From assembly GCF_014196425.1 (NCBI RefSeq), contig NZ_JACIDR010000001.1, positions 806,001 to 870,000 of the forward strand: a stretch of DNA of 64,000 bases. The letters run 5' to 3'. This document shows, in pieces, positions 46,362 through 56,368 of the stretch (positions are counted from its first letter, which is position 1; the number at the start of each line of letters is the position of its first letter). Source of the DNA: Hansschlegelia beijingensis. GTDB taxonomy: Bacteria > Pseudomonadota > Alphaproteobacteria > Rhizobiales > Methylopilaceae. Position numbers and translations under genes: made by a program. The notes beneath the pieces are model-generated. The model was given only the letters and a program-made list of their open reading frames with translations. It was not told the DNA's origin and ran no database searches.

Positions 46362-46841
46362 ATGGCCGAGAACATCCAGTCCCTCGGCGAACTCGGCGGC
46401 GCCCTTAACGGCGGCCAGCCGGACGCCCCGAAATACGTCAAGAAGGTCGACCAGTTCGGCCGCGCCTACGCCACCGGCAAGCGCAAGGACGCGGTCGCCC
46501 GCGTCTGGATCCGTCCCGGCTCCGGCAAGGTCACGGTGAACAAGCGTTCGATCGAGGTCTACTTCGCGCGCCCCGTGCTGCGCATGATCCTCGAGCAGCC
46601 GCTCAACGTCGCGAACCGCAAGGGTCAGTACGACATCACCGTCACGGTCGCGGGCGGCGGGCTTTCGGGTCAGGCCGGCGCGGTGCGCCACGGTCTGTCG
46701 AAGGCGCTGACCTACTTCGAGCCGGAGCTGCGCGGCGTCCTCAAGAAGGGCGGCTTCCTCACCCGCGACAGCCGCGTGGTGGAGCGCAAGAAGTACGGCC
46801 GCGCCAAGGCGCGCCGGAGCTTCCAGTTCTCCAAGCGCTGA
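46362..46841 (+). CDS. rpsI: 30S ribosomal protein S9
   Basis: 159-residue S9 with an N-terminal extension of about 35 residues, as common in alphaproteobacteria. Core motifs are [20 protein letters not shown], the [20 protein letters not shown] loop and the C-terminal [18 protein letters not shown] reaching the decoding site. The ATG at 46362 is used; a TTG six bases earlier is unlikely. Confidence 0.96.
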   Translation: MAENIQSLGELGGALNGGQPDAPKYVKKVDQFGRAYATGKRKDAVARVWIRPGSGKVTVNKRSIEVYFARPVLRMILEQPLNVANRKGQYDITVTVAGGGLSGQAGAVRHGLSKALTYFEPELRGVLKKGGFLTRDSRVVERKKYGRAKARRSFQFSKR

Positions 46842-46871
46842 CGCGCCGAAAAGTTCAGGTACTGCGTACGG

Positions 46872-46901
46872 AAAAGGCGGGCCCTCGGGCCCGCCTTTTT
46901 T
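46872..46901. terminator. Bidirectional rho-independent terminator between rpsI and the carboxylase gene
   Basis: GGCGGGCCC / GGGCCCGCC (nine pairs, two-base loop) is flanked by four A residues on the left and six T residues on the right. It can therefore terminate rplM-rpsI on the plus strand and the guanidine/urea carboxylase operon, which ends at 46933, on the minus strand. Confidence 0.9.
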
Positions 46902-46932
46902 CGTTCGGAGGCCGGCGCGGGCGCTTGGGCTG

Positions 46933-49900
46933 CTAAGCGCCCGCGATCACCGCCACCACGTCGCCGGCGCGCACGGTGCGCCCCTGCCGGGCGCGCAGGC
47001 TCACGATCCTGCCGGCGACGGGGGCGGAGATCTCCATCTCCATCTTCATGGCCTCCACGACCACGATCGGCTGACCGGCGGCCACCTCGTCGCCTTCCGC
47101 CACGAGCAGCTTCCAGACGTTTCCAGTCATGTGGCTCGGCGCCGCCGTGCAGCCCTCCGGAACCGCCTCGTCGCTCCGCGACGGCTCGGTCCCCGCCTCG
47201 CTGACGAAGCTGTCGAGGCCGCGCGCCTTCCAGTCGGCGCGCTCGGTCTCGAAGGCGGCCTGCCGGCTTCTCTGGAAGGCGTCGATGCTTTCGGCGTTGT
47301 CGGACAGGAACCGGGCGTAGTCACGGTACGAGAACGGGCTGTCCTCGATCCGGACCTCGTAGCGGCCGTGCGGGAAGGCGTCCCGCATCTCCAGTAGCTC
47401 CTGCTCGTCCACCGGGAAGAACCGCACGCGATCGAAGAAGCGCAGCAGGTAAGGGCGTCCCGGTTGGAAGGCCTTCGTCACGCGCCAGCTGTTCCACATC
47501 TGGATCGTGCGCCCGAACAGCTGGTAGCCGCCGGGCCCCTCCATTCCGTATACGCACAGATAGGCGCCGCCGATGCCGACGGCGTTCTCCGGCGTCCAGG
47601 TTCGGGCAGGATTGTATTTGGTGGTCACCAGCCTGTGGCGCGGGTCGACCGGGGTCGCGACCGGCGCGCCGAGATAGACGTCGCCGAGGCCGAGCACGAG
47701 ATACTCGGCGTCGAACACGATGCGGCGCACGTCCTCGATCGAGCCGAGCCCGTTGATGCGGCGGATGAACTCGATGTTGTCCGGGCACCAGGGAGCGTCC
47801 GGCCGGACGAGCTCCTGATATTTGCGCATCGCAAGCCGGATCTGCGGGTCGTTCCACGATAGCGGCAGCCAGACCGTGCTGCTCGGCACGGTCACGTCTT
47901 CGGGCGCGGGCAGATCCCTCTCGATGCGCGTCAGCGCGTCGAGGAGGCGCTCGACGGGCAGGGTGGCGCTGTCGAAATGCACCTGCAGGGACCGGATGCC
48001 CGGGGTGAGATCGAGGATCCCCGGCATCTTCTCGGCGGCGAGCGCCTCCGCCAGGACATGCACGCGCATCCGGAGCGCGACGTCGAGCGCCATCGGCCCG
48101 TATTCGACGAGCAGATTGTCGTCGCCCGCCCGGCGATAGACGACCCGTGTCGGCCCGTCCTCGCTCATGCCGAGGATCGGGCTCGGGATGTCGCATGCGC
48201 GGCGGATCGAAGGGCAGGCGAGGCCGTGCGGCGTGAACCGCACCCGGTCGCCTGGCCTCAGTTGCCCCGCCTTCCACAACTCGTCGCGCGCGATCACGAC
48301 GGGGCAGACGAAGCCGCCGAGGCTCGGCCCGTCGGGGCCGAGGATGATCGGCATGTCTCCGGTGAAATCGAGAGAGCCCACCGCATAGGCGTTGTCGTGA
48401 ATGTTCGACGGATGCAGCCCGGCCTCGCCGCCGTCCGGCCGCGCCCAGCGGGGTTGCGGGCCGATCAGCCGGACTCCGGTGCGGTCGCTGTTGAAGTGCA
48501 CCTCGTAGGTCGCGCCGAACAGGTCGACGATGTCGGCGTCCTGGAAGAAGTCCGGCGCGCCGTGCGGGCCCGACCTGACGCCGATCGTCCAGTCGCTCGT
48601 CAGCTCGGGCCGCTCGTCGGCTCGCGCGGCGCGCGGCTCGCCTTCCGGCGGAAGCGCGTCGATCTTCAGCATGTCCCCGGTCTTGAGAGCGCCCTGCGCA
48701 TTGCCGCCGAAGCGGCCGAGCATGAAGGTCGATCTGGAGCCGAAGGCTTCCGCCGCCTCGATCCCGCCGCGCACCGCGAGATAGCCGCGCTGACCGGGAC
48801 CGGATACCCGGCCGAGCGCGAGGGTCGATCCGGCCGGAGCCAGAAACGGCGCGAAGCGGGGCGCAGGCGCGCCGTCGAGCGTCGCCTGCATGTCGGCGCC
48901 GCCGAGCGCCACGATGGCCTCGCGGTGGAACTTCAGGGTCGGTCCGCTGACGGCGCACTCCAGCCCCGGCGCGCCCTCCGGATTGCCGACCAGCCTGTTG
49001 GCGAGGCGGAACGAGCGGTCGTCCATCGGTCCCGAGGGCGGCACGCCGACATCCCAAAGCCCCAGACGCCCCGGCCAATCCTGCACGCTGGTTTGCGCGC
49101 CCGGCGTCAGCACCTCGATGGCGCGCGGCGTGAACGGGAACGTCTTCAACGCGGCCGTCCAGACCTCGCCCGAGCGCAACAGATCGGACGCTGCGATCGC
49201 GCGCAGATAGTCGAGATTGGTTTCGATCCCGAGGAGAGTGGTGTCGCTCAAAGCCGCGGCCAGCTTCGCGAGCGCCGCCGTCCGATCCTCCCCGTGAACG
49301 ATCACCTTGGCGAGCATCGGATCATACCAGGGCGTCACCTCGGCCCCGGTCTCGACCCAGCCGTCGACCCGCACGTCCTCAGGAAACGCGACCTTCGTCA
49401 GCAGGCCGGTGGACGGGCGGAAATCGGCCTGCGGGGTTTCGGCGTAGATCCGCGCCTCGAACGCCGCCCCCTTTGCGACGAGCTCTTCAGGCGCGGGCAG
49501 GGTGAGTTCGCCGGCCGCCTGCCTCACCATCCACTCGACGAGGTCGACCCCGAACACGGCCTCGGTGACGGGATGCTCGACCTGCAGCCGCGTATTGACC
49601 TCGAGGAAGGAGAAGTCCTGGCGCGCCACGTCGTAGATGAACTCGACGGTCCCGGCGGACTCGTAGGCGACGGCCTCCCCGAGCGCGACCGCCGCGGCGT
49701 GGAGCCGCGAGCGCACGGGCTCCGGGAGGTTCGGCGCCGGCGTCTCCTCGACGACCTTCTGGTTGCGCCGCTGGAGCGAGCAGTCGCGCTCGCCGAGCGC
49801 CACCACGCGGCCCCGCCCGTCACCGAAGATCTGCACCTCGACATGCCGGGCGGTCGCCACGAAGCGCTCGAGATAGACCCGCGCGTCGCCGAAACTGGCG

Positions 49901-50463
49901 CCGGCCATCCGCTGCACCGCATCGAAGCGCTGGCGCAACTCCACAACGTCCTGGCAAAGCTGCATGCCGATGCCGCCGCCGCCTGCGGTCGACTTCAGCA
50001 TCACCGGAAAGCCGATCGCCTCGGCGGCGGCGATCGCCTCATCGGCGGATCCAAGCAGCCCCGATCCCGCCAACAGGGGCACGCCGGCGCGCTGCGCGAT
50101 CTCCCGGGCCGTATGCTTCAGTCCGAAGCCGCGCAGATGCTCCGGCCGCGGCCCGATGAAGACGATTCCGTTTGCGGCGAGGCGCTCGGCGAACGCGGCG
50201 TTCTCGGACAGGAACCCGTATCCGGGGTGAACGGCATCCGCGCCTGTCCGGAGGCAGGCTTCGATGATGGCGTCGATGTCGAGATAGCTTTCGCGGGCGG
50301 GGGCGGGCCCGACCCGCACCGCCTCGTCCGCCTCCAGCACCGGCCGCGTGAACCGGTCCGCATCCGAATAGACCGCGACGGACGCGATCCCGAGCTTGCG
50401 GAGCGTTCTGACGATCCGGCCGGCGATCTCGCCCCGGTTCGCGATCAGGACCTTGTTGAACAT
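46933..50463 (-). CDS. Biotin-dependent guanidine/urea carboxylase
   Basis: 1176-residue multidomain carboxylase. Residues 1-450 are a biotin carboxylase (FNKVLIANRGEIAGRIVRTL, ATP-grasp loop KSTAGGGGIGMQ, ERDCSLQRRNQKVVEETPAP). Next are the two carboxyltransferase halves, AHS2-like (EVLTPGAQTSVQDWPGRLGL, VGVPPSGPMDDRSFRLANRL) and AHS1-like, then a C-terminal biotinyl domain with the biotin Lys in VVVEAMKMEMEI. It is called urea carboxylase by length and order. The guanidine-I riboswitch heading the operon, and the two DUF1989 genes, indicate that guanidine carboxylase is the more likely activity. Allophanate hydrolase is not fused or adjacent. Confidence 0.93.
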   Translation of the reverse strand: MFNKVLIANRGEIAGRIVRTLRKLGIASVAVYSDADRFTRPVLEADEAVRVGPAPARESYLDIDAIIEACLRTGADAVHPGYGFLSENAAFAERLAANGIVFIGPRPEHLRGFGLKHTAREIAQRAGVPLLAGSGLLGSADEAIAAAEAIGFPVMLKSTAGGGGIGMQLCQDVVELRQRFDAVQRMAGASFGDARVYLERFVATARHVEVQIFGDGRGRVVALGERDCSLQRRNQKVVEETPAPNLPEPVRSRLHAAAVALGEAVAYESAGTVEFIYDVARQDFSFLEVNTRLQVEHPVTEAVFGVDLVEWMVRQAAGELTLPAPEELVAKGAAFEARIYAETPQADFRPSTGLLTKVAFPEDVRVDGWVETGAEVTPWYDPMLAKVIVHGEDRTAALAKLAAALSDTTLLGIETNLDYLRAIAASDLLRSGEVWTAALKTFPFTPRAIEVLTPGAQTSVQDWPGRLGLWDVGVPPSGPMDDRSFRLANRLVGNPEGAPGLECAVSGPTLKFHREAIVALGGADMQATLDGAPAPRFAPFLAPAGSTLALGRVSGPGQRGYLAVRGGIEAAEAFGSRSTFMLGRFGGNAQGALKTGDMLKIDALPPEGEPRAARADERPELTSDWTIGVRSGPHGAPDFFQDADIVDLFGATYEVHFNSDRTGVRLIGPQPRWARPDGGEAGLHPSNIHDNAYAVGSLDFTGDMPIILGPDGPSLGGFVCPVVIARDELWKAGQLRPGDRVRFTPHGLACPSIRRACDIPSPILGMSEDGPTRVVYRRAGDDNLLVEYGPMALDVALRMRVHVLAEALAAEKMPGILDLTPGIRSLQVHFDSATLPVERLLDALTRIERDLPAPEDVTVPSSTVWLPLSWNDPQIRLAMRKYQELVRPDAPWCPDNIEFIRRINGLGSIEDVRRIVFDAEYLVLGLGDVYLGAPVATPVDPRHRLVTTKYNPARTWTPENAVGIGGAYLCVYGMEGPGGYQLFGRTIQMWNSWRVTKAFQPGRPYLLRFFDRVRFFPVDEQELLEMRDAFPHGRYEVRIEDSPFSYRDYARFLSDNAESIDAFQRSRQAAFETERADWKARGLDSFVSEAGTEPSRSDEAVPEGCTAAPSHMTGNVWKLLVAEGDEVAAGQPIVVVEAMKMEMEISAPVAGRIVSLRARQGRTVRAGDVVAVIAGA

Positions 50464-50580
50464 TTGCGGGCGGTTCCGATGGGCGGGGGGAGGCGCACGA
50501 AATCCTGTGGCGGGCGGTCCTCTGCGAGGAGCGGCGTCCGCCGGCGAAGCCGCGGTCGAGGCTTGAACCCGAGCGAGGCG

Positions 50581-51261
50581 TCAGGCGCTCGACGGATCGA
50601 AGATCAGCACCTGCACCGGCGACGGGTCGAAGCCGTTGCAGGGGTTGTTGATCTGCGGGCAGTTCGAGATCACGCAGAGCAGGTCCATCGTGGCGAGCAC
50701 GTCCACGTAGTCGCCCGGGGCCGAGACGCCGTCGACAATCGCAAGCGCGCCAGTAGGTTCGATCGGGACGTTCATGAAGAAGTTGATGTTGGGCACGACA
50801 TCGCGCTTGGTCATGCCGTGCTTGGAGACCTCGATGACGAAGTTCTCGCGGCAGGCGTGCATGAAGCGCGTCTGATGACCGAACCGGACGGTGTTCGCCT
50901 CGCAGGAGCAGGCGCCCGCGGAGGTGTCGTGCCGGCCGCAGGAGTCCGCGATCACCACGCCGAGCACGCTGCCCTGGTTCGAGATCAGGCGCGTTCCGGC
51001 CGAGACGTATGACGCGCCCTGATCCAGGATGGTGTCCTGCGCGCTGTAGCGCTCTCCATGGTCGTGGGCGTTGTAGAAGAGCGTGTCGACGGCCTGGCAG
51101 CCCTGCAGGTCGACGATCCGCAGGATCTGTCCCTTCTCGACGAGCCCCGACCAGGGCCGGTTGGCCGGAATCGTGAAGTCGTAGATCGCCTGCCCGGGAT
51201 CGAGGCCGACGGGCGCTGCGATGAAGGGGGAGGGTCGCCCGGAGAGGGAGGTCGGCTGCAT
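50581..51261 (-). CDS. DUF1989 urea carboxylase-associated protein; candidate carboxyguanidine deiminase subunit (shorter)
   Basis: 226-residue DUF1989 protein of the UAAP type. It contains GSVLGVVIADSCGRHDTSAG and the Cys-rich ACSCEANTVRFGHQTRF, with the conserved D-S-C-G-x-H-D and a His that could bind metal, and CNGFDPSPVQVLIF at the C-terminus. Proteins of this pair have been shown in guanidine-degrading bacteria to form the carboxyguanidine deiminase CgdAB, which converts carboxyguanidine to allophanate. The second DUF1989 gene lies 10 bases upstream, and the carboxylase lies 117 bases downstream; all three read in the same direction. Which subunit is CgdA or CgdB is not decided here. 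Confidence 0.88.
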   Translation of the reverse strand: MQPTSLSGRPSPFIAAPVGLDPGQAIYDFTIPANRPWSGLVEKGQILRIVDLQGCQAVDTLFYNAHDHGERYSAQDTILDQGASYVSAGTRLISNQGSVLGVVIADSCGRHDTSAGACSCEANTVRFGHQTRFMHACRENFVIEVSKHGMTKRDVVPNINFFMNVPIEPTGALAIVDGVSAPGDYVDVLATMDLLCVISNCPQINNPCNGFDPSPVQVLIFDPSSA

Positions 51262-51271
51262 CTGGCTCTCC

Positions 51272-52105
51272 TCAGCGCGCGCGCAGATAGCGGTCGGTGT
51301 TCTCGAAGCCGCGCACGGCCTCGGCGGTCGCGGTCCGGCACAGATCGTCGGGACCGGCTTCGGGAAGCCGATGCACGATCAGCTCTATCTCGCCGGGCTC
51401 ATGCGCTGCGCCGGGCGCGAGCGGGTGAGGGCAGTTCGACACCGCGACCAGAAGGTCGACCTCCGCCCGCAGGTCGACGAAGTCCCCTGGCTGGACGACC
51501 CCGGGCCGGAAGGCCACACGCCCGCTCTCGTCGTGGACCACCGGCGCGAAGAGCGTGAGCACCGGCGAGATGTCGCGCGGGCCGAGACCGAACTTCGAGG
51601 CCGAGAGGATCATGTTCTCGCGCGTCGACCGCAGGCCGGGGTCCCCATGCTTCTTGAGGTTCGACGCGGGCGTCGAGCCGCCGACGACGGCGTCATGGGC
51701 GCCGCAGCTGTCCTCGACGATCGACATCAGCGCGCGCCCCATGTCGGAGAACAGCACGCGCCCCTTCCGCAGCTCGGTCGTCCACTGGATCTTGATCGTG
51801 TCGGCGCTGTTGTAGCGCTCGGACGGATCGGCCGCGTTCCAGAAGAACAGCGAGACGCCGGGCGTGCCGGAGACGTTGAGCACGCGCAGCGCTTCGCCGC
51901 GCATCACCGCCTCCGCCCAATACCAGCCGCCCGGAACAGTGATCCGCTCGCGCACGGCGGACGGTTCAATCGGGGCGGCGTCGCGTGGCGTGAGGGGCGG
52001 CAGCGTCCTCGGCGCGCTTGTCTGGCCCTCGGCCTTGAGCTGTTCGTAGCTTCGGCGGCGCTCCGCGATGAGCGCGGACTTTTCCTGGGTGGGATCGCTT
52101 GGCAT
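51272..52105 (-). CDS. DUF1989 urea carboxylase-associated protein; candidate carboxyguanidine deiminase subunit (longer)
   Basis: 277-residue DUF1989 protein, the partner of the one downstream. The N-terminal 45 residues are a helical extension absent from the shorter partner (ALIAERRRSYEQLKAEGQ). The core has GGWYWAEAVMRGEALRVLN, FFWNAADPSERYNSADTIK, the motif VEDSCGAHDAVVGG and HESGRVAF-type strands. The ATG at 52105 has GGAG seven bases upstream; the frame is open to 52159. It is the first coding gene behind the guanidine-I riboswitch, whose 3' end is 81 bases from the ATG. Confidence 0.88.
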   Translation of the reverse strand: MPSDPTQEKSALIAERRRSYEQLKAEGQTSAPRTLPPLTPRDAAPIEPSAVRERITVPGGWYWAEAVMRGEALRVLNVSGTPGVSLFFWNAADPSERYNSADTIKIQWTTELRKGRVLFSDMGRALMSIVEDSCGAHDAVVGGSTPASNLKKHGDPGLRSTRENMILSASKFGLGPRDISPVLTLFAPVVHDESGRVAFRPGVVQPGDFVDLRAEVDLLVAVSNCPHPLAPGAAHEPGEIELIVHRLPEAGPDDLCRTATAEAVRGFENTDRYLRAR

Positions 52106-52186
52106 AGCTGAGCTCCGCTTCCGAAACGTCGTCAGACCTCGGAAGTCGGCGCGGACCATCGCGGCGCCTGTTCCAGGCCCTTGAGG

Positions 52187-52285
52187 TCTCCCGGGATTTT
52201 GCCCCGCCGTGTCCCTGCCGGATGTCTCCCGGCAAGGCGGCAGCTCTCGGACCAGCCGTCTGGATCAGACGCGGAACCCTAGCCG
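52187..52285 (-). ncRNA. Guanidine-I (ykkC) riboswitch
   Basis: Read on the minus strand the leader has the three near-invariant ykkC blocks in the right order: CTAGGGTTCCG (52282-52272), CTGGTCCGAGAG (52258-52247 region) and ACACGGCGGGGCAAAA followed by TCCCGGGAGA, ending at 52187. These three blocks define the guanidine-I riboswitch, which turns genes on when guanidine binds. A TATCAT -10-like hexamer lies at 52307-52302, giving a transcript that would begin right at the riboswitch. The nearest gene is the first DUF1989 gene, 81 bases on. Confidence 0.92.
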
Positions 52286-52370
52286 CCAACTCAGTGCGTC
52301 GATGATAGAACGACCCTTCGGATAAGCCGCAGCCCAAAGAAACGGCATGGCGCGGAAATTGGCGGCGCCC

Positions 52371-53438
<1,068 letters not shown>

Positions 53439-54461
53439 ATGAACAGCATGATTCCCTTCTCGGTCCTCGACCTTGCGCCGATCGCGGAAGGCTCCACGGC
53501 GGCGGACGCGTTCCGCAACTCCGTCGCTTATGCGCAAGCCGCCGAGGCGCTCGGCTACGAGCGGTTCTGGCTGGCCGAGCACCACAACATGACCGGCATC
53601 GCGAGCGCCGCGACGGCGGTCGTGATCGGGCATGTGGCCGGGGCGACGCGCTCGATCCGGGTGGGCTCCGGCGGCGTCATGCTGCCGAACCACGCGCCGC
53701 TCGTGATCGCGGAGCAGTTCGGCACGCTCGCCTCCCTCTATCCGGGCAGGATCGACCTTGGGCTGGGGCGGGCGCCGGGGACCGACATGGCCACGGCGCG
53801 CGCCCTGCGGCGCGGCCTCGATCGCTCCGACGAGTTCCCCCAGGACGTGGTGGAGTTGATGGGCTACTTCGCGCCCGCGGAGCCTGGCCAGCGCATCCGG
53901 GCGGTCCCGGGCGCCGGGCTCGACGTGCCGGTGTGGCTGCTCGGCTCGAGCCTTTTCTCCGCGCAGCTGGCCGCGATGCTCGGCCTGCCTTTCGCCTTCG
54001 CCTCGCACTTTGCGCCGACGGATCTGGTCGACGCCTTCGCCGTCTATCGTGAGCGCTTCCGCCCCTCGCCGCGGCTCGCGGCGCCCTACGCCATGGCGGC
54101 CGTGAACGTGCTGGCGGCCGACAGCGACGAGGAGGCGCGGCGGCTGTTCACCTCGCAGCAGCAGTCCTTCATCAATCTGCGCCGGGGGCGACCGGGTCTC
54201 CTGCCGGCGCCCATCGACGACATCGATCTGTACTGCACGCCTGCCGAGAAGGCCGGGATGCAGCACATGCTCGCCTATTCGTTCGTCGGTTCTTCGGAGA
54301 CGGTGGAGCGCGGCCTCGCCGGGTTCCTGGATCAGCTCAAGCCGGACGAGCTGATGATCACCGGCCACGTCTTCGATTCGGCCGCGCGCGTGAGGTCGCT
54401 GGAGCTGACGGCGGAGATACGTGACCGGCTGAACGGCGGCGTCAGAAGGGCGGTCGCCTGA
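53439..54461 (+). CDS. LLM class flavin-dependent oxidoreductase (luciferase-like)
   Basis: 340-residue TIM-barrel flavin monooxygenase of the bacterial luciferase-like group 1 family. Typical blocks are [20 protein letters not shown] (residues 6-25), [20 protein letters not shown] with the conserved His pair, [20 protein letters not shown] and [13 protein letters not shown]. Group members named MsnO8 reduce alkanal-like or other substrates, but no substrate can be assigned here. The ATG at 53439 is used; a frame-extending ATG at 53403 exists. Confidence 0.9.
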   Translation: MNSMIPFSVLDLAPIAEGSTAADAFRNSVAYAQAAEALGYERFWLAEHHNMTGIASAATAVVIGHVAGATRSIRVGSGGVMLPNHAPLVIAEQFGTLASLYPGRIDLGLGRAPGTDMATARALRRGLDRSDEFPQDVVELMGYFAPAEPGQRIRAVPGAGLDVPVWLLGSSLFSAQLAAMLGLPFAFASHFAPTDLVDAFAVYRERFRPSPRLAAPYAMAAVNVLAADSDEEARRLFTSQQQSFINLRRGRPGLLPAPIDDIDLYCTPAEKAGMQHMLAYSFVGSSETVERGLAGFLDQLKPDELMITGHVFDSAARVRSLELTAEIRDRLNGGVRRAVA

Positions 54462-54467
54462 GGGGAC

Positions 54468-55001
54468 CTACTTGACCGGGCGCTTCTCCAGCTTCCTGGC
54501 GAGCGTCCGTCGGTGCATGCCGAGCCTGCGGGCGGTCTCCGAGATGTTGAAGTCGGTCTCGATCAGCGTCTCGTGGATGCGCTCCCACTCGAGCGTCTTG
54601 ATCGATGTCGGCCGTTCGGTGAGCGGCGCCGTCACGTCGCCTTCCGCTCGCCCGAAGGCCGCTTCGATGTCGTCGGTGTTGGAGGGCTTGGCCAGATAGT
54701 GCCGGGCGCCGAGCTTGATGGCTTCGACGGCCGTCGCGATGCTGGCGAAGCCGGTCAGCACGACGATCACCGTCTCCGGGTCATGGGCGTGCAGCGCCTG
54801 CACGCAGGCCAGGCCGGAGGCGCCGGCGAGCTTCAGGTCGACGACGGCGTAGTCGGGCGACCGGGTCTTCAGCAGTTCCTGAAGCTCCTCGAGGCTCGCC
54901 GCATGCAGCGCCTCGTAGCCGCGCCGCTCGAACGAGCGGCGGAGCGTGCGGGCGAACTGCGCGTCGTCCTCGACGATGACCAGCAGTCGTTCAGCGGCCA
55001 T
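54468..55001 (-). CDS. regA: Response regulator RegA/ActR (Fis-type)
   Basis: 177-residue ActR/PrrA/RegA regulator, the DNA-binding partner of RegB. The receiver (residues 1-115) has VIVEDDAQFARTLRR, the phospho-acceptor Asp in YAVVDLKLAGASGL and LAKPSNTDDIEAAF; the short C-terminal Fis-type helix-turn-helix reads ISETARRLGMHRRTLARKLE, almost identical to other RegA proteins. The start at 55001 overlaps the regB stop by 11 bases, so the pair is coupled. RegBA controls redox-dependent respiration and carbon/nitrogen genes. Confidence 0.93.
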   Translation of the reverse strand: MAAERLLVIVEDDAQFARTLRRSFERRGYEALHAASLEELQELLKTRSPDYAVVDLKLAGASGLACVQALHAHDPETVIVVLTGFASIATAVEAIKLGARHYLAKPSNTDDIEAAFGRAEGDVTAPLTERPTSIKTLEWERIHETLIETDFNISETARRLGMHRRTLARKLEKRPVK

Positions 55002-56304
55002 TGGCGCGCGTCTCCTCAATCGCCAGGGATGCGAGCGGCAGGGTGAGCGTCACCAGCGCTCCGCCCTCAGACAGGTTCCGGGCCCCAACGCGACCGCCGA
55101 GCTTGCGCAGGACGTTCACGACAAGAAACAGGCCCAATCCTCCGCCCTCGCGCCCCTTGCTCGACTGATAAGGCTTGCCGAGGTTCGCCAGCATCTCGGG
55201 CGGAAAACCTGTTCCGCGGTCGGCGATCTCGAGCACCAGGTTTTCGTCCTCGCGGCGCGCCGCGAACCCGACCCAGCGCGGCGAGGCGTCGACGGCGTTG
55301 TCGATCACGTTGCAGATCACCTGCTTCAGCCCGGTGTCGGAAACGATCGGGAGGTCGGGCCCGAAGCCGTTCTGGAACACGAGGTTCACGCCCTGACGCG
55401 CCGAGCGCCGGTCCTGCACGATGTCGTCCAGGAAGGCGTTGACGGTGGTGATGACGGGCTGCTCGCCACGCGCCTCGCCGGCGGACCGCAGGATGTCCGT
55501 GACGATCGCCTTGCAGCGCCGGACCTCGGCCTGCATCTCTTCGATCTCGGGCGCAAGCTCGGGATCGGACGCAAGCCGGGGCATTCTCCGCCAGTCGCTC
55601 AGGATGACGTCGAGCGTGGCGAGCGGCGTTCCGAGCTCGTGCGCGGCGCCGGACGCGAGCAATCCCATACGGACGATGTGATCCTCCTCCGCCGCGCGCT
55701 GCCGGAGATCGGCGAGCCGGGCGTCCCGCTCGCGGAGGTTCCGCCCGATCCGGTTGACGAAGACGACCAACAGCGCCGCGTCGAGCACGAAGCAGATCAG
55801 CATGCCCTGCACGTGGAGCCGGAACAGCGATCCGGCGTCCTCTCCGGGCAGCGCTATCGGCTGGTTGAACAGGGCGAGGCCGGCAAAGCAGGCGGTCGTG
55901 ATGAGCACCATCGCCCAGGCGGACCAGACCTCGAGCAGCACCGCGCTCAGCGTGACCTGAAGCAGATACAGGAAGGCGAACGGGTTCGTCGCGCCCCCGC
56001 TGAAATAGAGCTGCGCCGTCAGCGCCGCCGCGTCGAAGGCGAGCGCGAGAAACAGGCCGGTGTTGCTGACCTCCGCATGCGTCCGGAGGCGCAGGAGGGT
56101 GGCGAGGTTGAGCGCGACCAGGGCCGCAAGCACGACGCCCATGGGCGCGAGCGGCAGCGCGACCCCGAGACCGAGTTCGACGACGGCGATCGTCAAAATC
56201 TGCCCGACCACGGCGATCCATCGCAGCTGAACCAGCTGCAGGATGTTCTTGCGGGCGGTCGACTGGCTGGCTGGTGAGAGGTCGCTGGTCACGAAAGCGG
56301 GCAC
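54991..56304 (-). CDS. regB: Redox sensor histidine kinase RegB/ActS
   Basis: 437-residue membrane-bound kinase. Six N-terminal helices include the quinone-sensing heptapeptide GGATNPF. The H-box is LLASGAAHELGTPLATLDVI, and the redox-active Cys lies in the following helix in EVRRCKAIVTDIL. The ATPase part has DNAVDASPRWVG, ADRGTGFPPEMLANLGKPYQSSK and the glycine loop EGGGLGLFLVVNVL. It is a complete RegB. The operon context, behind quinol oxidase and surf1, is noteworthy. Confidence 0.94.
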   Translation of the reverse strand: MPAFVTSDLSPASQSTARKNILQLVQLRWIAVVGQILTIAVVELGLGVALPLAPMGVVLAALVALNLATLLRLRTHAEVSNTGLFLALAFDAAALTAQLYFSGGATNPFAFLYLLQVTLSAVLLEVWSAWAMVLITTACFAGLALFNQPIALPGEDAGSLFRLHVQGMLICFVLDAALLVVFVNRIGRNLRERDARLADLRQRAAEEDHIVRMGLLASGAAHELGTPLATLDVILSDWRRMPRLASDPELAPEIEEMQAEVRRCKAIVTDILRSAGEARGEQPVITTVNAFLDDIVQDRRSARQGVNLVFQNGFGPDLPIVSDTGLKQVICNVIDNAVDASPRWVGFAARREDENLVLEIADRGTGFPPEMLANLGKPYQSSKGREGGGLGLFLVVNVLRKLGGRVGARNLSEGGALVTLTLPLASLAIEETRANGR

Positions 56305-56368
56305 GCTGGGACTTCGTGTCGTCGCACAGGCCGGATCGCGACCAGGCGGATGACGATGGACGCGGGCG

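Noticed and set aside
47977-51012. 1011-codon open frame on the plus strand
   Set aside because: It is the antisense shadow of the carboxylase and DUF1989 genes, Arg/Asp/Glu-rich low-complexity sequence typical of GC-rich antisense frames, with no family motif.
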